Below, in pieces: positions 1 through 10,668 of a DNA stretch of 64,000 bases (the first letter of the stretch is position 1; every line of letters starts with the position of its first letter). The stretch spans positions 623,594 to 687,593 of the forward strand of contig MU278351.1 of NCBI GenBank assembly GCA_022385755.1, given 5' to 3'. Source of the DNA: Trametopsis cervina. Lineage: Eukaryota; Basidiomycota; Agaricomycetes; Polyporales; Irpicaceae. The notes below the pieces were generated by a model. It was given only the letters and a program-made list of their open reading frames with translations. It was not told the DNA's origin and made no database searches. The translations under genes and the position numbers were made by a program.

Positions 1-899
1 ACCGCCTGTGCTGCAGTACTAGCTGCTACTCGACTGCCTCTTAAGGTCTCGACCTGCGTTTACCATCCTCTGCTTAGGCACCCAAATCATCCTCATATCC
101 AATACCGCTGCCACGCAATCGGACTCACCATATTCCTCAGTGCTAGCAGTTCTCGCCACCTTGGTCCGCGGCTGCTGGGTTCTCTCTCCCGTGCACGGCG
201 CCCGCTCTTAGCCAGGCTTTCCCAAAGGTACCCACGCACGGCTCACGAGTCAGATGCCGCTGTTGGGCTGAACAGGCCGCCTCATGACCGTCTGATGTGA
301 AGTGAGTGGTCGGTCGTCCCGGGGATGATAGGCACTGAAGAGGTTCATCTCTGTTCATGGTCTCGATTCGATCCCGCGTCGAGCCTCCTCCTCGGCTGGC
401 GCGCCCTGGCATGCGTTTTCTGCCCCTGCTCGCTCGTCGGCTCCGAATCCCTACCACACAATTGACGCTACGCGGAAGCTCTTTTCCATATGCTTCCGCC
501 AGAGCCGTCGATGCAGCTTCACCTCGAATGTGGAATTTGCATATCATCATGATGCACCCATCTGTGATTGGTACATCTCATCTCAGATAGTGCACCGGCC
601 GAAATTACTGTACTGTACATCCAACCACTTCATGTGGTTTCATCGTGCATATATCAATGCGGGACACAGGCTAGTGCGCGTGGTGAAACATTGCTCCTGG
701 CTGGTCCGAAATATATATAACTGGCTTGATGGATCTCTTACAACGCCATGGTGGCTGTACACAGTGAGGTCATGTCTACAAACATGGACCTCGTCTCCCT
801 ACCATTTGTGCACAACCAAGATTGGACCGAGGGCGTAGTTCGTTTCCAGTATTTAGCATATTAGCTATGCAGCTAAAACCAATCCTTCACAATCCAATG
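1..899. other. Left edge, no supported gene
   Basis: I see no convincing gene here. Short open frames on both strands (for example 357-590 plus and 143-550 minus) overlap each other, lack recognisable domains and have Arg/Pro/Ser-rich translations typical of chance frames in this base composition. The last part is the 3' flank of the minus-strand methyltransferase gene that ends at 900. Confidence 0.5.
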
Positions 900-2634
900 T
901 CATTTGAAACGTTCTGATTCCGCTAGGACAATGGCTACGTTACGCGCACTTCCAGATGACTGGTCAAACAAGTTAATAAGCCGGGTGTCGAACCCCCTTT
1001 CCTGATATTTGTGTCAGCGATCTAGCCATGCAATCGGGTGAAGCAGGATTTACCTTCAGCTCAGCTTTTAGCCACAGCTTCCGATCAAGTATGAGGAAGC
1101 TCTCGACCACAGGGCCAAGGATGCATCGCAGAAATTGGAAAACCTCGACGCGCCCCTCAGCCTCCTCATCCCGTCTCGCTCCGTTGAAATCCATCTCGAA
1201 CTTTTGGCTGGCGACCTGCAAGAAACTGGACCAGCTGTCATAGGCAGAGTTATTTACACGCCCCAAACGCTTCCCCGTCATTTCAGGGTCCTCTGAGGCA
1301 CCGCGCTCATGTATCAGACCCGATAGAAGGGCGCGCCACGTCGTTTTTCGGAACGCCAGCTTCGTGCTAGCCAAAGCTGCAGGGGATCGACACCATTGCG
1401 ATGGTGCTTGAGCCGCCATCTGCAAGTGATTTTCAGCCAATCCAATATGTCTTCCGGTCAGAGATATCTGATCTTGGGTTGCAACATGTAAGAATATGTA
1501 AGGCATGGAGATAAAGCATGGCATATCACCTTCGTGGCGCAAAAGATTATAGCAACAACCGACTACGAGAGCCGCTGCAGGTCTCCATAGGCGAGCATCC
1601 GAGGAAGATTGCACTTGTAGTGTGATAGCCCGGAAAATGTCCAGAGTGAGCGATCCACAAGCATGAAGCGCCACGAATAGGACAGGGATCTTGCGCTTTT
1701 CGTCTCGAAATGCTGCTGCCGATGTAGCGAGCCATTTGTCGACGACCTCGATCAGCGACTCAGGATTGATAGACAACGTTTCATATGTGAGGCTGCCTTG
1801 TGGTAGTTGGTTTCCTTCAGCTTTTTGCCGTTTGTCCCCCTTTTTCTTCGTGTTCTCGCGCCGTACTGCACCGTCGCTCTGGACCGTACTCCAATCCAGC
1901 GCCAGGACATGCAACCCGAGCTCGTCACGGAGAGCCCGGGATAGGTATGCCTAACTGAGCGATCAGTGTAAAACCTCCTATCAGCGTCCAGAGTAGAACA
2001 GGAGTGATCGTTCTGCTACATTTATTCAGAACAGAAAACGGCACTGCACGAACGAGAGCAACAGAACGATCACTCCTCCACGCCGGTCAGAGAAGCCAAG
2101 TAAGAATATCGCACGAACTTGGCCAGCGCCGACATCGACGACATGTCGGATATACAGTCCAGATTCTTGGAGATTTAGGAGGATATTCTTAGCGTAGTCG
2201 ATTGTGCAGGCTACTTCATGAGCCTTCTTCGGCGACATTCCGTGGGTCTTTGACATCTTAGAGCACAGTGAGTCTGATGCGAGAACAGGAATGGTCGCTG
2301 GGACAGAGGTTTCGAATGCCTGTTCCCTCCTGAGCTGCAGAAGGCGTGCCTCCCTGATGAATGCTTGCAGTTCCGCTGGGATCAAGGCAAGTAGACGCGG
2401 ATCTGCGTTGTCGGGGTCTTGATAGTATCGCCAGAGCAGCTCCCATCTGCCCTCTTGCTTCAATGCGAGGCGGTCGACAGGCCAGTTCCACCATGAGGAC
2501 CAAGCGGGGGATGGGGCATATTTGTGCGAGGTGAGTTCGTTCGGGTGCTGGAGGAAGAATCTTGTCACATCGGATCTACGAAGAAAATCGCACAATTGGT
2601 CGAGAAATATATCCTCGGTGTCCTTATCGCTCAT
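900..2634 (-). CDS. METTL25/RRNAD1-type methyltransferase-domain protein
   Basis: A SAM-dependent methyltransferase-fold protein of the METTL25/RRNAD1 (Methyltransf_32) family; the substrate is not established in fungi. The reading needs two introns. The first exon (2634-2119) ends in the SAM-binding loop VVDVGAGQ, the intron 2118-1951 is removed, and the next exon continues AYLSRALRDELGLHVLALD. Family signatures follow: LHACGSL near 1650-1670 and CCYNLL near 1540-1560. A last intron after LKAELK joins to ERGFDTRLINLFDQSSGSARNVAIV, the characteristic RNVAIV C-terminus, with the stop at 900-902. The start at 2634 is the first in-frame ATG. A further 5' exon is possible, because vertebrate relatives have a longer N-terminus, but no splice pair upstream keeps the frame. 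The gene is divergent from UreG with about 450 bp between starts. Confidence 0.75.
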
Positions 2635-3086
2635 TTGGAGATATATGTACTAGTAAAAGTCTCAGAACGCGACCGCAGGAACGAATTGACTTACTCACGG
2701 TGGTACTCAAGCAGTCCAAGTTCCTTCCACAGCACTACCTGTGTCTAAAGCTTAGGCGCTTGAGCTGCTGGCCAGATAGCGTCTGACGCGGGTGGTCACG
2801 AAGCGTTACAACAGCTCGTCACACTTTTCGTCTTCGCGATACTGTAACTTGCTTCGTAACGGCTTGCTTGCCGTGCGTCAGTATACCCACCTAGCCTGCG
2901 TTTACACCGACACATCATGACCTGCTACACGGCAATCCACAGCGCTGGGATTATATCTCTTGCTCTTTCACCGCGCCTGGAGCTGGATCCACTGCAAGTT
3001 CGATAGCGCCGTAAGCGCCCCTAGGCCTGCTTATCTTGTGATCAACCCTACTGCCTTTGTCGCCTTCTACCACCTCGAAACGTAGA
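2635..3086. promoter_or_regulatory. Shared divergent promoter region
   Basis: About 450 bp lie between the starts of the minus-strand methyltransferase gene and the plus-strand UreG gene, so it must hold both promoters. I see no clear TATA box or named operator in it. Confidence 0.35.
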
Positions 3087-4184
3087 ATGTCCACTGCAAC
3101 GACCGTGCAGTTTATCAACAGCCTTTCGGGCAGCGCTGCCCAACAGGCGGTCTCCCACTCACACGACCATGGTCATAGCCATGATCACGGGGGTGAGCAT
3201 GGACATACCCATGAGCATTATGATCACGCAGGTGAGTTACATCCACCGATTATGCGCATAAAGTAACACCAACCCATGAAATCTGCATTCCAGGTAAATA
3301 CTCCGAGCGTGATCTGCCCGACTACAGTGCACGGAACTTCGAGGAGCGCGGCTTTACTATCGGCATTGGCGGGTCAGTGGTTCCATGTATCAGGACATGG
3401 AAAATTCTCATATATGCTTCCCTCGAGCAGTCCAGTTGGCTCTGGAAAGACCGCACTTACTCTTGCGCTCTGTCAAAAACTTCGTGAAGAGTACAACATT
3501 GGTACGTAACTTCGGTCTTAAGGTACTGTATTGGCTTACACGAGTCGCTCAGCCACTGTGACAAACGATATCTTCACACGAGAAGACCAAGAGTTCCTCA
3601 TTAATAACAAGGCGCTGCCGGCTTCGCGGATCTTGGCCATCGAAACTGGGGGCTGCCCGCACGCAGCCATCCGTGAGGATATCAGTGCAAATATGGGCGC
3701 GCTGGAGACCCTGCAAGCGAAATACGGGTGCCAACTTCTACTCGTTGAGAGCGGAGGAGACAACCTGGCAGCAAACTACTCTCGTGAACTGGCGGACTAT
3801 ATCATTTATGTGATCGACGTCTCAGTAGGTGTCCATGTCGCTCTAAGCAGAGTCGCATATTGATACCCTGCAGGGAGGAGATAAAATCCCGAGAAAAGGG
3901 GGCCCTGGCATCTCACAGTCGGATTTATTGGTCATCAACAAGGCATGTACACCCTTCCCCCTGTCGTCACAGTTCTCACTCTCTTGCAGATCGACTTGGC
4001 TCCCTACGTTGGAGCATCACTGGAGGTCATGAATCGTGATTCTAAGCTTATGCGTGGCGATGGGCCGACACTTTTCACTAGCGTCAAGCATAACCAGGGC
4101 GTTGATGACGTGGTAGGCCTTGTGTTGGCGGCGTGGAGAACGGCGGGGAGCCCTGGCATTCCAGGCAAAGTCAGTGACGAATGA
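3087..4184 (+). CDS. ureG: Urease accessory GTPase UreG (nickel metallochaperone)
   Basis: UreG is the cytosolic SIMIBI-class GTPase that delivers nickel to the urease active site. Six exons can be read: 3087-3231, 3294-3372, 3431-3501, 3553-3824, 3874-3942 and 3990-4184. The N-terminus is a His/Asp/Gly-rich stretch (residues about 28-50) as in fungal and plant UreG, likely nickel-binding. Then come the P-loop GPVGSGKT, the [10 protein letters not shown] switch region, the conserved CPHAAIRED motif whose Cys-Pro-His binds nickel, [24 protein letters not shown], and [12 protein letters not shown] near the end. The start at 3087 gives MSTATTVQF directly before the His-rich part. The intron 3943-3989 has a GC donor (AAG/gcatgt); no GT alternative keeps the INK-IDL frame. 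No other urease gene is in the window. Confidence 0.93.
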
Positions 4185-5640
4185 ATGACAGAAAGCAAAG
4201 TGTATAGTATATGCGGTGTGCGTTCTTAACAATTCAAGGAACGACGGAGGATGTCGTTTACAAATTGCAGAGATTCCTTCTACCCGAACGGTCATCGTGA
4301 CCGCTGCGCACGAAGTCATCCGCGCTTGGTATTCACACTTCACCGTTTCCCCGTTTCCCATGTCTTTTGCAGGACGCAGGTGCATCCAGGGAACGTTCGC
4401 CGCCAGCTGACGCTGCAAAGCATTGATTCAGGCGCAATGACTTCTCAAGCCTCTTCGAATGACCCGTTTCTCAACGTTCGTACAAACTTCGCTCTTTGTC
4501 GCCATTATTTGCTGATGGTCATGGAAGGGTTCTTCCCCATGATTTGGTAGACCTTGACCAAAGAGCGACATCCCGTATATGCGGCAAGTCTCTCACAACG
4601 ACAAGGCCGCAGTTGATTCCTGAGAGTCAGTTGACATTGAAGTCGGCATCGGCGCGCGCGCTCACTCTGTATAAGCCGTGTCGTATTTGTGTTGCAACAG
4701 TACACCACCTAATTACCGCATAGCACGGAACCTGGCACACGTGCGGGACATTCACGTTTGCCTGTGTTTGCCCCCACGTTTATTGCGCTACGTTCTCTTG
4801 CGTTCCTCATCTTCTCACATTCATAGGCCTTTTCGGGGTAACGTACCCACAAGCTATAAATTGCACCGACCCCCGGACTGAAAGGTTAAAAATAAGGTCC
4901 ATTCATTTGAGACTGGACCTGACGCGGTATTTGGAAAGCTAAACGGGGATCAGCGCACGTCAGTCCGACCTCGACAGCGGATGACCCGGCAGGTACTCTT
5001 CGCTAGTGTGTTAAACAACTTAGACCTTTCGTATACTGACGCACGTAGAATGCTTCATAGGTGATCACACGTCGCGTTACCGAACTTCGCTATTGCGTGT
5101 CAACCAGACTTTGGCCGACAAGGCGCCTAGGATGGGCTGGATGCATAGGCTACAAATGCCGCCTGGATGGTCCTCGGCCATACTGTGAAGATGACACGGT
5201 CAACCATCACGAGTGCCTACATGCCTGTCATTCTAAGTCCGTGTCTGGGGCGGTGGATCCTTTGGGTGGGAGATGGGCTGAATACGTCGCAGCCGTAATG
5301 CGAAGCCCTCATGTATTTTTGGTGAGCACTGTCCTACCCGCAGCCGTCGGAAATGAATAGACCGTTTACCCTTCTGAGGCACGTCTTAAGGTCAGGAGGG
5401 ACGAGCAACATTCCTTGCCGCGAATGCGTTGAGACTCCACTGGCAAAGAAGGCATACGCCAGTGATCCTTTCGACTTCGTAATGGAGTCTCATGGAGGCA
5501 CGAGGTCCGGGCTATACACGGCGGCTGTAGAACGAGGCAAACGTGCTCGGACAGCCGTGTTTGGCAATGAGGAATGGCCTACCGCTTTGAGCTTTCTCCA
5601 GAAAATATCGAGGCTAAAAATTCCCGTACGCCTTTTCACT
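4185..5640. other. Gene-free stretch between UreG and the His-rich precursor
   Basis: Nearly 1.5 kb without a supportable gene. Open frames (4251-4550, 5061-5360, 5353-5871 plus) have no recognisable domain, signal peptide or splice continuity. The last 80 bases are the core promoter of the His-rich precursor. I see no transposon ends or long repeats. Confidence 0.5.
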
Positions 5641-5643
5641 GCG

Positions 5644-5650
5644 TATAAAA
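5644..5650 (+). promoter_or_regulatory. TATA box of the His-rich repeat precursor
   Basis: TATAAAA 77 nt upstream of the ATG at 5721. The other two secreted repeat precursors have TATA elements at nearly the same distance (78 and 84 nt). This is an unusually well-defined core promoter for this window and suggests strong or inducible transcription. Confidence 0.6.
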
Positions 5651-5720
5651 GCAGGAGCGAAAGCCCTCTGGTAGAGCAAGCACATCGCTTCTGCAACTCG
5701 CACCCCAAAGAAAAATCATC

Positions 5721-6789
5721 ATGCACTTTGCTCAGCTCTCTGCCTTCGTCCTCTGCTCGTTTGCGGTTCTGGCTGCCGCCAGGCCAGCTGCCGTCGCTGA
5801 CGCTGTTACTGCTATCGATGTGCCCACTGCACCCACCGTCAGTGCTGCTGAGACAGGTATGTCAACAATAGCGGTTCATCTACATCTCTTACCCAAGCGT
5901 TACCCACAGGTCCCGTCGACGATATCCGTAAGCATAACCACCACCACAAGCATCCCCGTGCTGAGGACAGCGTCGTCGACGATGCTGGTAATGATATGTC
6001 ATTCACTGCGCCGCACGAATGCTAACACAGACATAGAGGATGTGCGCAAGCACCACCACCACAAACACCCGCGTGCTGATGCCGCCGACGATGCCGAAGA
6101 CGTTCGCCACCGTCACCACCACAAGCATCCTCGAGCCGACGACTCTGAGGACGCTGAAGACATCCGCCACCACCGTCCCCACCACAAGCATCCTCGGGCT
6201 GATGATGCCGAGGATTCGGAGGACGTCCGCCACCGTCATCACCACAAGCACCCTCGTGCTGATGACGGCGAGGATGCTGAGGATATTCGTCACCACCGCC
6301 CCCACCACAAGGTACCTCGTGACGATGTCGAAGAAAATACCGAGGCTGTCGGTGGGTATCTGATGAACGCGGGATCATATCGCCTTTACTGACATAGTAG
6401 TAGATGATATTCGTAAGCATCACCACCACAAACACCCTCGCGCCGATGTCGAGGACGCTGAGGAAAATACCGCGGTCACTGGTAAAGGTCTTTTTAGGGA
6501 ATAGCCTAGCTGTTGCTGAACATGTTCCTTAGAAGATGCCCGTAAGCACCGCCACCACCACAAGCATCCCCGTGCTGTAGTGGACGATGAAGAGGACATC
6601 CGCAAGCATCACCACCACAAGCACCCTCGTGCTGATGAAGAGGAAGCGGGCGAAGACATCCATAAGCCTCACCGTAAGCCTCACCACAAGCATCCTCGTG
6701 CGGAGGACAGCGAGGACGCAGAAGATGTGCGTAAGCACCGTCACCACCACCACAAGGGTCCCCGTGAGGACGTTGCCGACTTGGACTAA
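5721..6789 (+). CDS. Secreted His/Asp-rich repeat precursor with KHPRA units
   Basis: A predicted secreted protein of 291 residues; no named family recognised. Five exons (5721-5856, 5910-5987, 6031-6351, 6398-6481, 6533-6789) join in frame, and every intron is phase 1. Exon 1 holds a signal peptide (MHFAQLSAFVLCSFAVLAAARP) and a short spacer. The remainder is about eleven units of 20-30 residues built as EDxRxH, a His-run, KHPRA, then an acidic linker. Inside exon 3, units alternate between HRHHHKHPRADD and HHRPHHKHPRADD, giving a 40-residue higher-order repeat. Each Pro-Arg is a possible Kex2 site, since Kex2 also cleaves after PR in killer preprotoxin. The His runs could bind Cu, Ni or Zn. 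Inference: a Kex2-processed repeat precursor, or else an intact His-rich metal- or wall-binding protein. Two acceptor choices 6 nt apart (exon 3) and 3 nt apart (exon 4) remain open. Confidence 0.8.
6031..6789 (+). repeat. Tandem repeat array coding KHPRAD units
   Basis: In-frame tandem units of about 60-66 bp, densest at 6040-6340, with a 120-bp higher-order period. The coding unit is a His run, KHPRA and an acidic linker. Units are imperfect at both DNA and protein level, so the array is not a recent expansion. Confidence 0.75.
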
Positions 6790-7101
6790 AATAGTCCCAG
6801 CGTATATTCTCTCTTCCTGGTGAAACGGTGAGGAGAAGCACAGGTTTTCGGTCTGCTGCCTTGCATATGAGTCTACGATGATGCGTTCGTGGTAAAAAGC
6901 ACAAAATTTGTAAAAGCTGGCCCCAAAGATGTACTTGTAGCAGCGTATGAAATGAAATGTGTCGTGTATAGGATCATCGCCCATTTGAATATTGAGCGCC
7001 GAGAGAACCACAGTTGCTTAAATAGGATTTACACGAAAGTTTTGATGCGCGCTCAGAATAACTTGCAGGTCTGTTTGTAGCACAACTGCACTTCTCCTCT
7101 C

Positions 7102-10100
7102 ATGGCTGGATCCTCAACAGATTCACATTCACTTGTGAACTTCGATGAATACAACGGAAAACTGCAGGCCTCTGCCTTGAAAGCGACGCGAAATGCCGTC
7201 TCTCTACCAAATGACCTTGGCTTCTACCGTACAATGGATAGAGGGATTGCAGAAGAGGTCGACACTTGTTCTTCCCGAGTACTAGCACTTGCCAACCGAC
7301 TTCTTGATCTTGTAGCCACAGGGGACAGTAGTCGTGTGAACAAAGCGAAGGGAAAAATGGCGTTGGAACATGATGACATCGTGGACACCTTTAGGTCATC
7401 GGTGGTAGATGCTATGGACCAACTAATGGAGAGAGCTGTGAGTAGCACTTTCTGCTATGCGCATAGATATTAATAATAGTTGCAATGTGCAGGATACATG
7501 TCTTGATGAATTCCGGGGTTTGACGAAGCCCCCGGCCATTGCAGTCAATCCTGAGCCGAAAAAGCAGAAGGTACGTTTAAATCTGTGTTTATGTGATATC
7601 TCTTGCTTATATGCATGTCAGGCCGCTAAGAAACCTACTGCATCCTCCGGACGTCTTGATCCTGTGATACAACACGCATCCCATTTACCTAAGCCGCAAC
7701 TCAAGTTCAGACGTAAAGTCAACAACGACGATGCTCTTCCATGGCGGCCCACCCTCCGACACAAATACAATGCCCAGGTGCCTCTCGGGTATGACCTAAA
7801 ATCCTCGAATGAAGGGGATGTGGATAGCTCGTATGTCTATTGTACGCTCGCTCAGCTAACACGCAGTGAACATGTATGTAGGCCACATCCGTATCGTCAT
7901 GAAATCAAGAATATTTCGTACCCCTCACATATGTTTGTCTACGCGGAACCGATACCTCCGAAGTCGTTTGAAGAGACACCGTTCAAATGGGTGGAGACAC
8001 TAGAGGAGCTTGCTGCTATGCTGGACGAGCTGCGGCAAGCGAAAGAAATAGCGATTGACTTGGAGTATCACAGTTACAGGTCCTTCACTGGATTTGTCTG
8101 TCTCATGCAGATAAGCACTCGGAAGCGCGATTGGGTAGTTGACACTCTCGTTCTACGAGACGAATTGGAAGACCTGAACGAAGTCTTCACGGATCCTGCC
8201 ATTGTGAAGGTATGGACATAGAGCTTATGTTGACCGTATTTGTGATACTAAGATCTTCTGTGCTTTAGGTCTTTCACGGAGCTGATAGCGACATCGTTTG
8301 GCTGCAACAAGACTTCAATCTATATATCGTCAACCTGTTCGATACCTATCACGCTTCGAAAATTCTAGGTCAGCTGCTTCTCGCGCGGTGTATAGTTTTG
8401 TAGTAAACTCCTGCCATTCTAGACTTTCCACGTCATGCGCTAGCGACATTGATGGAGATGTACTGTGACTTCACACCCGACAAGCGATACCAGCTTGCCG
8501 ACTGGAGGATTCGGTGTGTATTTCGTCTCTTAGAAGCGCTAACCCCAGTCTTATACTGTCTAGACCTCTTCCCGAAGCAATGCTAAATTATGCTCGTTCC
8601 GACACGCATTTCCTCCTTTTCATATACGACAACCTCCGAAATGCACTTATCGACTGTGCACAGTCCCGCGCTGCATCACGCGCGCAGAGCCCTGCAGAAC
8701 CGCAAGCGGGCACGTCAACGGGCGTCGATCCTTCGCATGCGCTCGTCCGTGAAGTTTTGTCCCGCTCGCAGGACACAGCGTTACGAGTATACGAACAAGA
8801 GACGTACGACGCTGAGACCGGGTCCGGACCCAGCGGATGGGACACCCTCGCGAGAAAATGGAACAAGGCTGCTTTGATGGCTGGAGAGCGAGACAGCGCG
8901 CGAAGACGGATATATCGCGCAGTGCATGCCTGGAGAGAGCACGTAGCTCGAGAAGAAGATGAGAGCACGCGGTAGGTGACACGTTTTTCTCATCGCCCGT
9001 ATTCTTACCAGGATTTCAGCTACGTTGTTCCGAACCACCAACTTTTTGTGTTGGCAGAGCAAGCCCCGCGGGATATGGCTAGTCTGCTGAGCCTTTTCCA
9101 GCATGCACCTGCTATTATCCGACGACGCGCGAAAGAACTCCTGGATACTATTCACGAAGCATCGAAGGAGGACGTAGTGCCTCCGGAAGCTACGACGTCA
9201 CAGCCAAGCGTGGTTGAAACCGTCGAGGTAGTCATGACCGCTGTGGAAGAGGTGAAGGAAAATACTGTTCAGTTCTCACAGGGAACGCACGACGTTCGGT
9301 TATGGCCGACTGGTGAGCTCTGCCTGGCCATCTGCGAGTCCGCTGATTGACGTTGTATCACTTACCAAACTCTAGGTGGAAGAAAGATCAACGTTTCTTC
9401 ATCGCTGTTTGGCGCCAACTTGGGAAACATCAACACAGCAAAAAGCGGAAAACGCACGCTATTTATATCCGAACGCAGTTCCTTATTCTCTGATAGCACG
9501 CCATCACAGCCGGTAAGCTTCCTCTGTCACTGGAAGCGCTACGGAATACTCTTATCGATTCTCGGTCGCAGGTTGTTAACGTGCAGGCGCAAAGAGTCCG
9601 GGATGTCGTTGCTCGGATACACGGCGGGCTCAGTATAGCGCCTGCTATGCCGTCACTGCCCGCTGCGTCTGCGTCTATAGCAGCTGAGGAATCAGGAAAT
9701 ATGGAGGTCGTCCCCGAGACAATTACGGAGCAGGTCGAAATCCCGTTCGTGCCCGCCAACGAACGCCAGGATAAAAGGGCCGCAGTCGTCGAGACCGTCG
9801 CAGACACGATCGTCGTGGTCGGACAGCCACAGCGCAAAAAGCGCAAGCGCGAGAAGAAAGCTGCGGATGTTTCAAACGTGCAGCGTGAGTCCGAGCAGCC
9901 GGCCGCAGACGCGGAGTTCGACTACTCTACGGTGTCGAATATTCTGGATGAAGGGTCTGATCACGAGCCCGCAGGGCCTGTGGGAGGTCCTCGAAAACGC
10001 AAGCAGAAGGGCCAAGGTATGTTGATTCAGAAGGTCGTGCACATGAGGTTATGTGCTGACTTCCGCACGTTCATTAGGACATGTCGACCACGGAGGATTC

Positions 10101-10163
10101 CGTGCACCACCGAAGGCTCCTAGCGAAGTCAGGAGAGGCAACCAGTCCCGCACGTTCAGGTAG
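7102..10163 (+). CDS. RRP6: Nuclear exosome 3'-5' exoribonuclease Rrp6/EXOSC10
   Basis: Rrp6 is the distributive DEDDy-type 3'-5' exonuclease of the nuclear exosome, trimming rRNA, snoRNA and aberrant transcripts. The N-terminal exon (from ATG 7102) is the PMC2NT domain that binds the Rrp47 cofactor. After a basic linker comes the exonuclease domain: [12 protein letters not shown] (8051 onward, Asp and Glu ligands), [16 protein letters not shown] (8270 onward), [13 protein letters not shown] and LNYARSDTH (8589 onward, catalytic Tyr and Asp). The HRDC domain is split by an intron near 8975 and continues as [14 protein letters not shown]. The C-terminal tail is charged, with KKRKREKK and KRKQK nuclear-localisation-like clusters. 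The last intron joins KGQ to [13 protein letters not shown] and ends at TAG 10161-10163. About eight introns. Length and domain order are usual for the family. Confidence 0.92.
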
Positions 10164-10668
10164 CTCAGCCTTGTGCAGTGACTGAGGGGACTTGTAGCAA
10201 ATCTTTGGGTATCCGCATCTTTCCTATCTTTACTGTCTCATCTCGCAGAATGAAAGCGTCTCTTGTCAGGATGATCACATCACTCACTAGTACTGAGACG
10301 CCTGGAGGCTATTTATATCGCAGCTAAATATACTACGAGCGCTGGTAATAGGCCCTGAGCAGTATTTTGTGGCGGTAGGAGACTCCAGTGTTGACCAGAC
10401 TGTTGTGCATATCCAGCGACGTTAGGTAGACACTGGGTATATTGCTCGACGATGCTTTGCTATAGTAAGATGTGAAGCAAATGGAGACAACACGATCAAC
10501 TTCTGGTGGGATGATCGTAGACTGCGGTACCGTAATGCCGACATCGGCTTCGTCATGGATTTTATTTCTGGCACACGACCGGTTCGTTGTTGTTGGGAGG
10601 TAGGAACAACAAAACTGGCAAGATATCATGCCTCCTCCTTCACTGCCCTCAGATGCCACCCCTCTGAC
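10164..10668. other. Intergenic region between RRP6 and the Stealth gene
   Basis: About 500 bp between two plus-strand genes. It must contain the RRP6 terminator and the next promoter. An in-frame ATG at 10555 could extend the downstream protein by 38 residues. Nothing else is recognised. Confidence 0.4.

Noticed and set aside
950..1010. A tRNA-like B-box (GGTTCGACACC on the minus strand)
   Set aside because: It lies in the last exon of the METTL25-like gene, no proper A-box or cloverleaf accompanies it, and the coding reading is well supported.
6003..6435. Minus-strand frames opposite the His-rich precursor
   Set aside because: Antisense of His/Asp codons gives Val/Gly/Met-rich frames. No supporting features.
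3087..6789. Functional link between UreG and the adjacent His-rich secreted protein as a nickel cluster
   Set aside because: UreG is cytosolic and the repeat protein is secreted. 1.5 kb separates them and no urease gene is present. Adjacency alone is weak.
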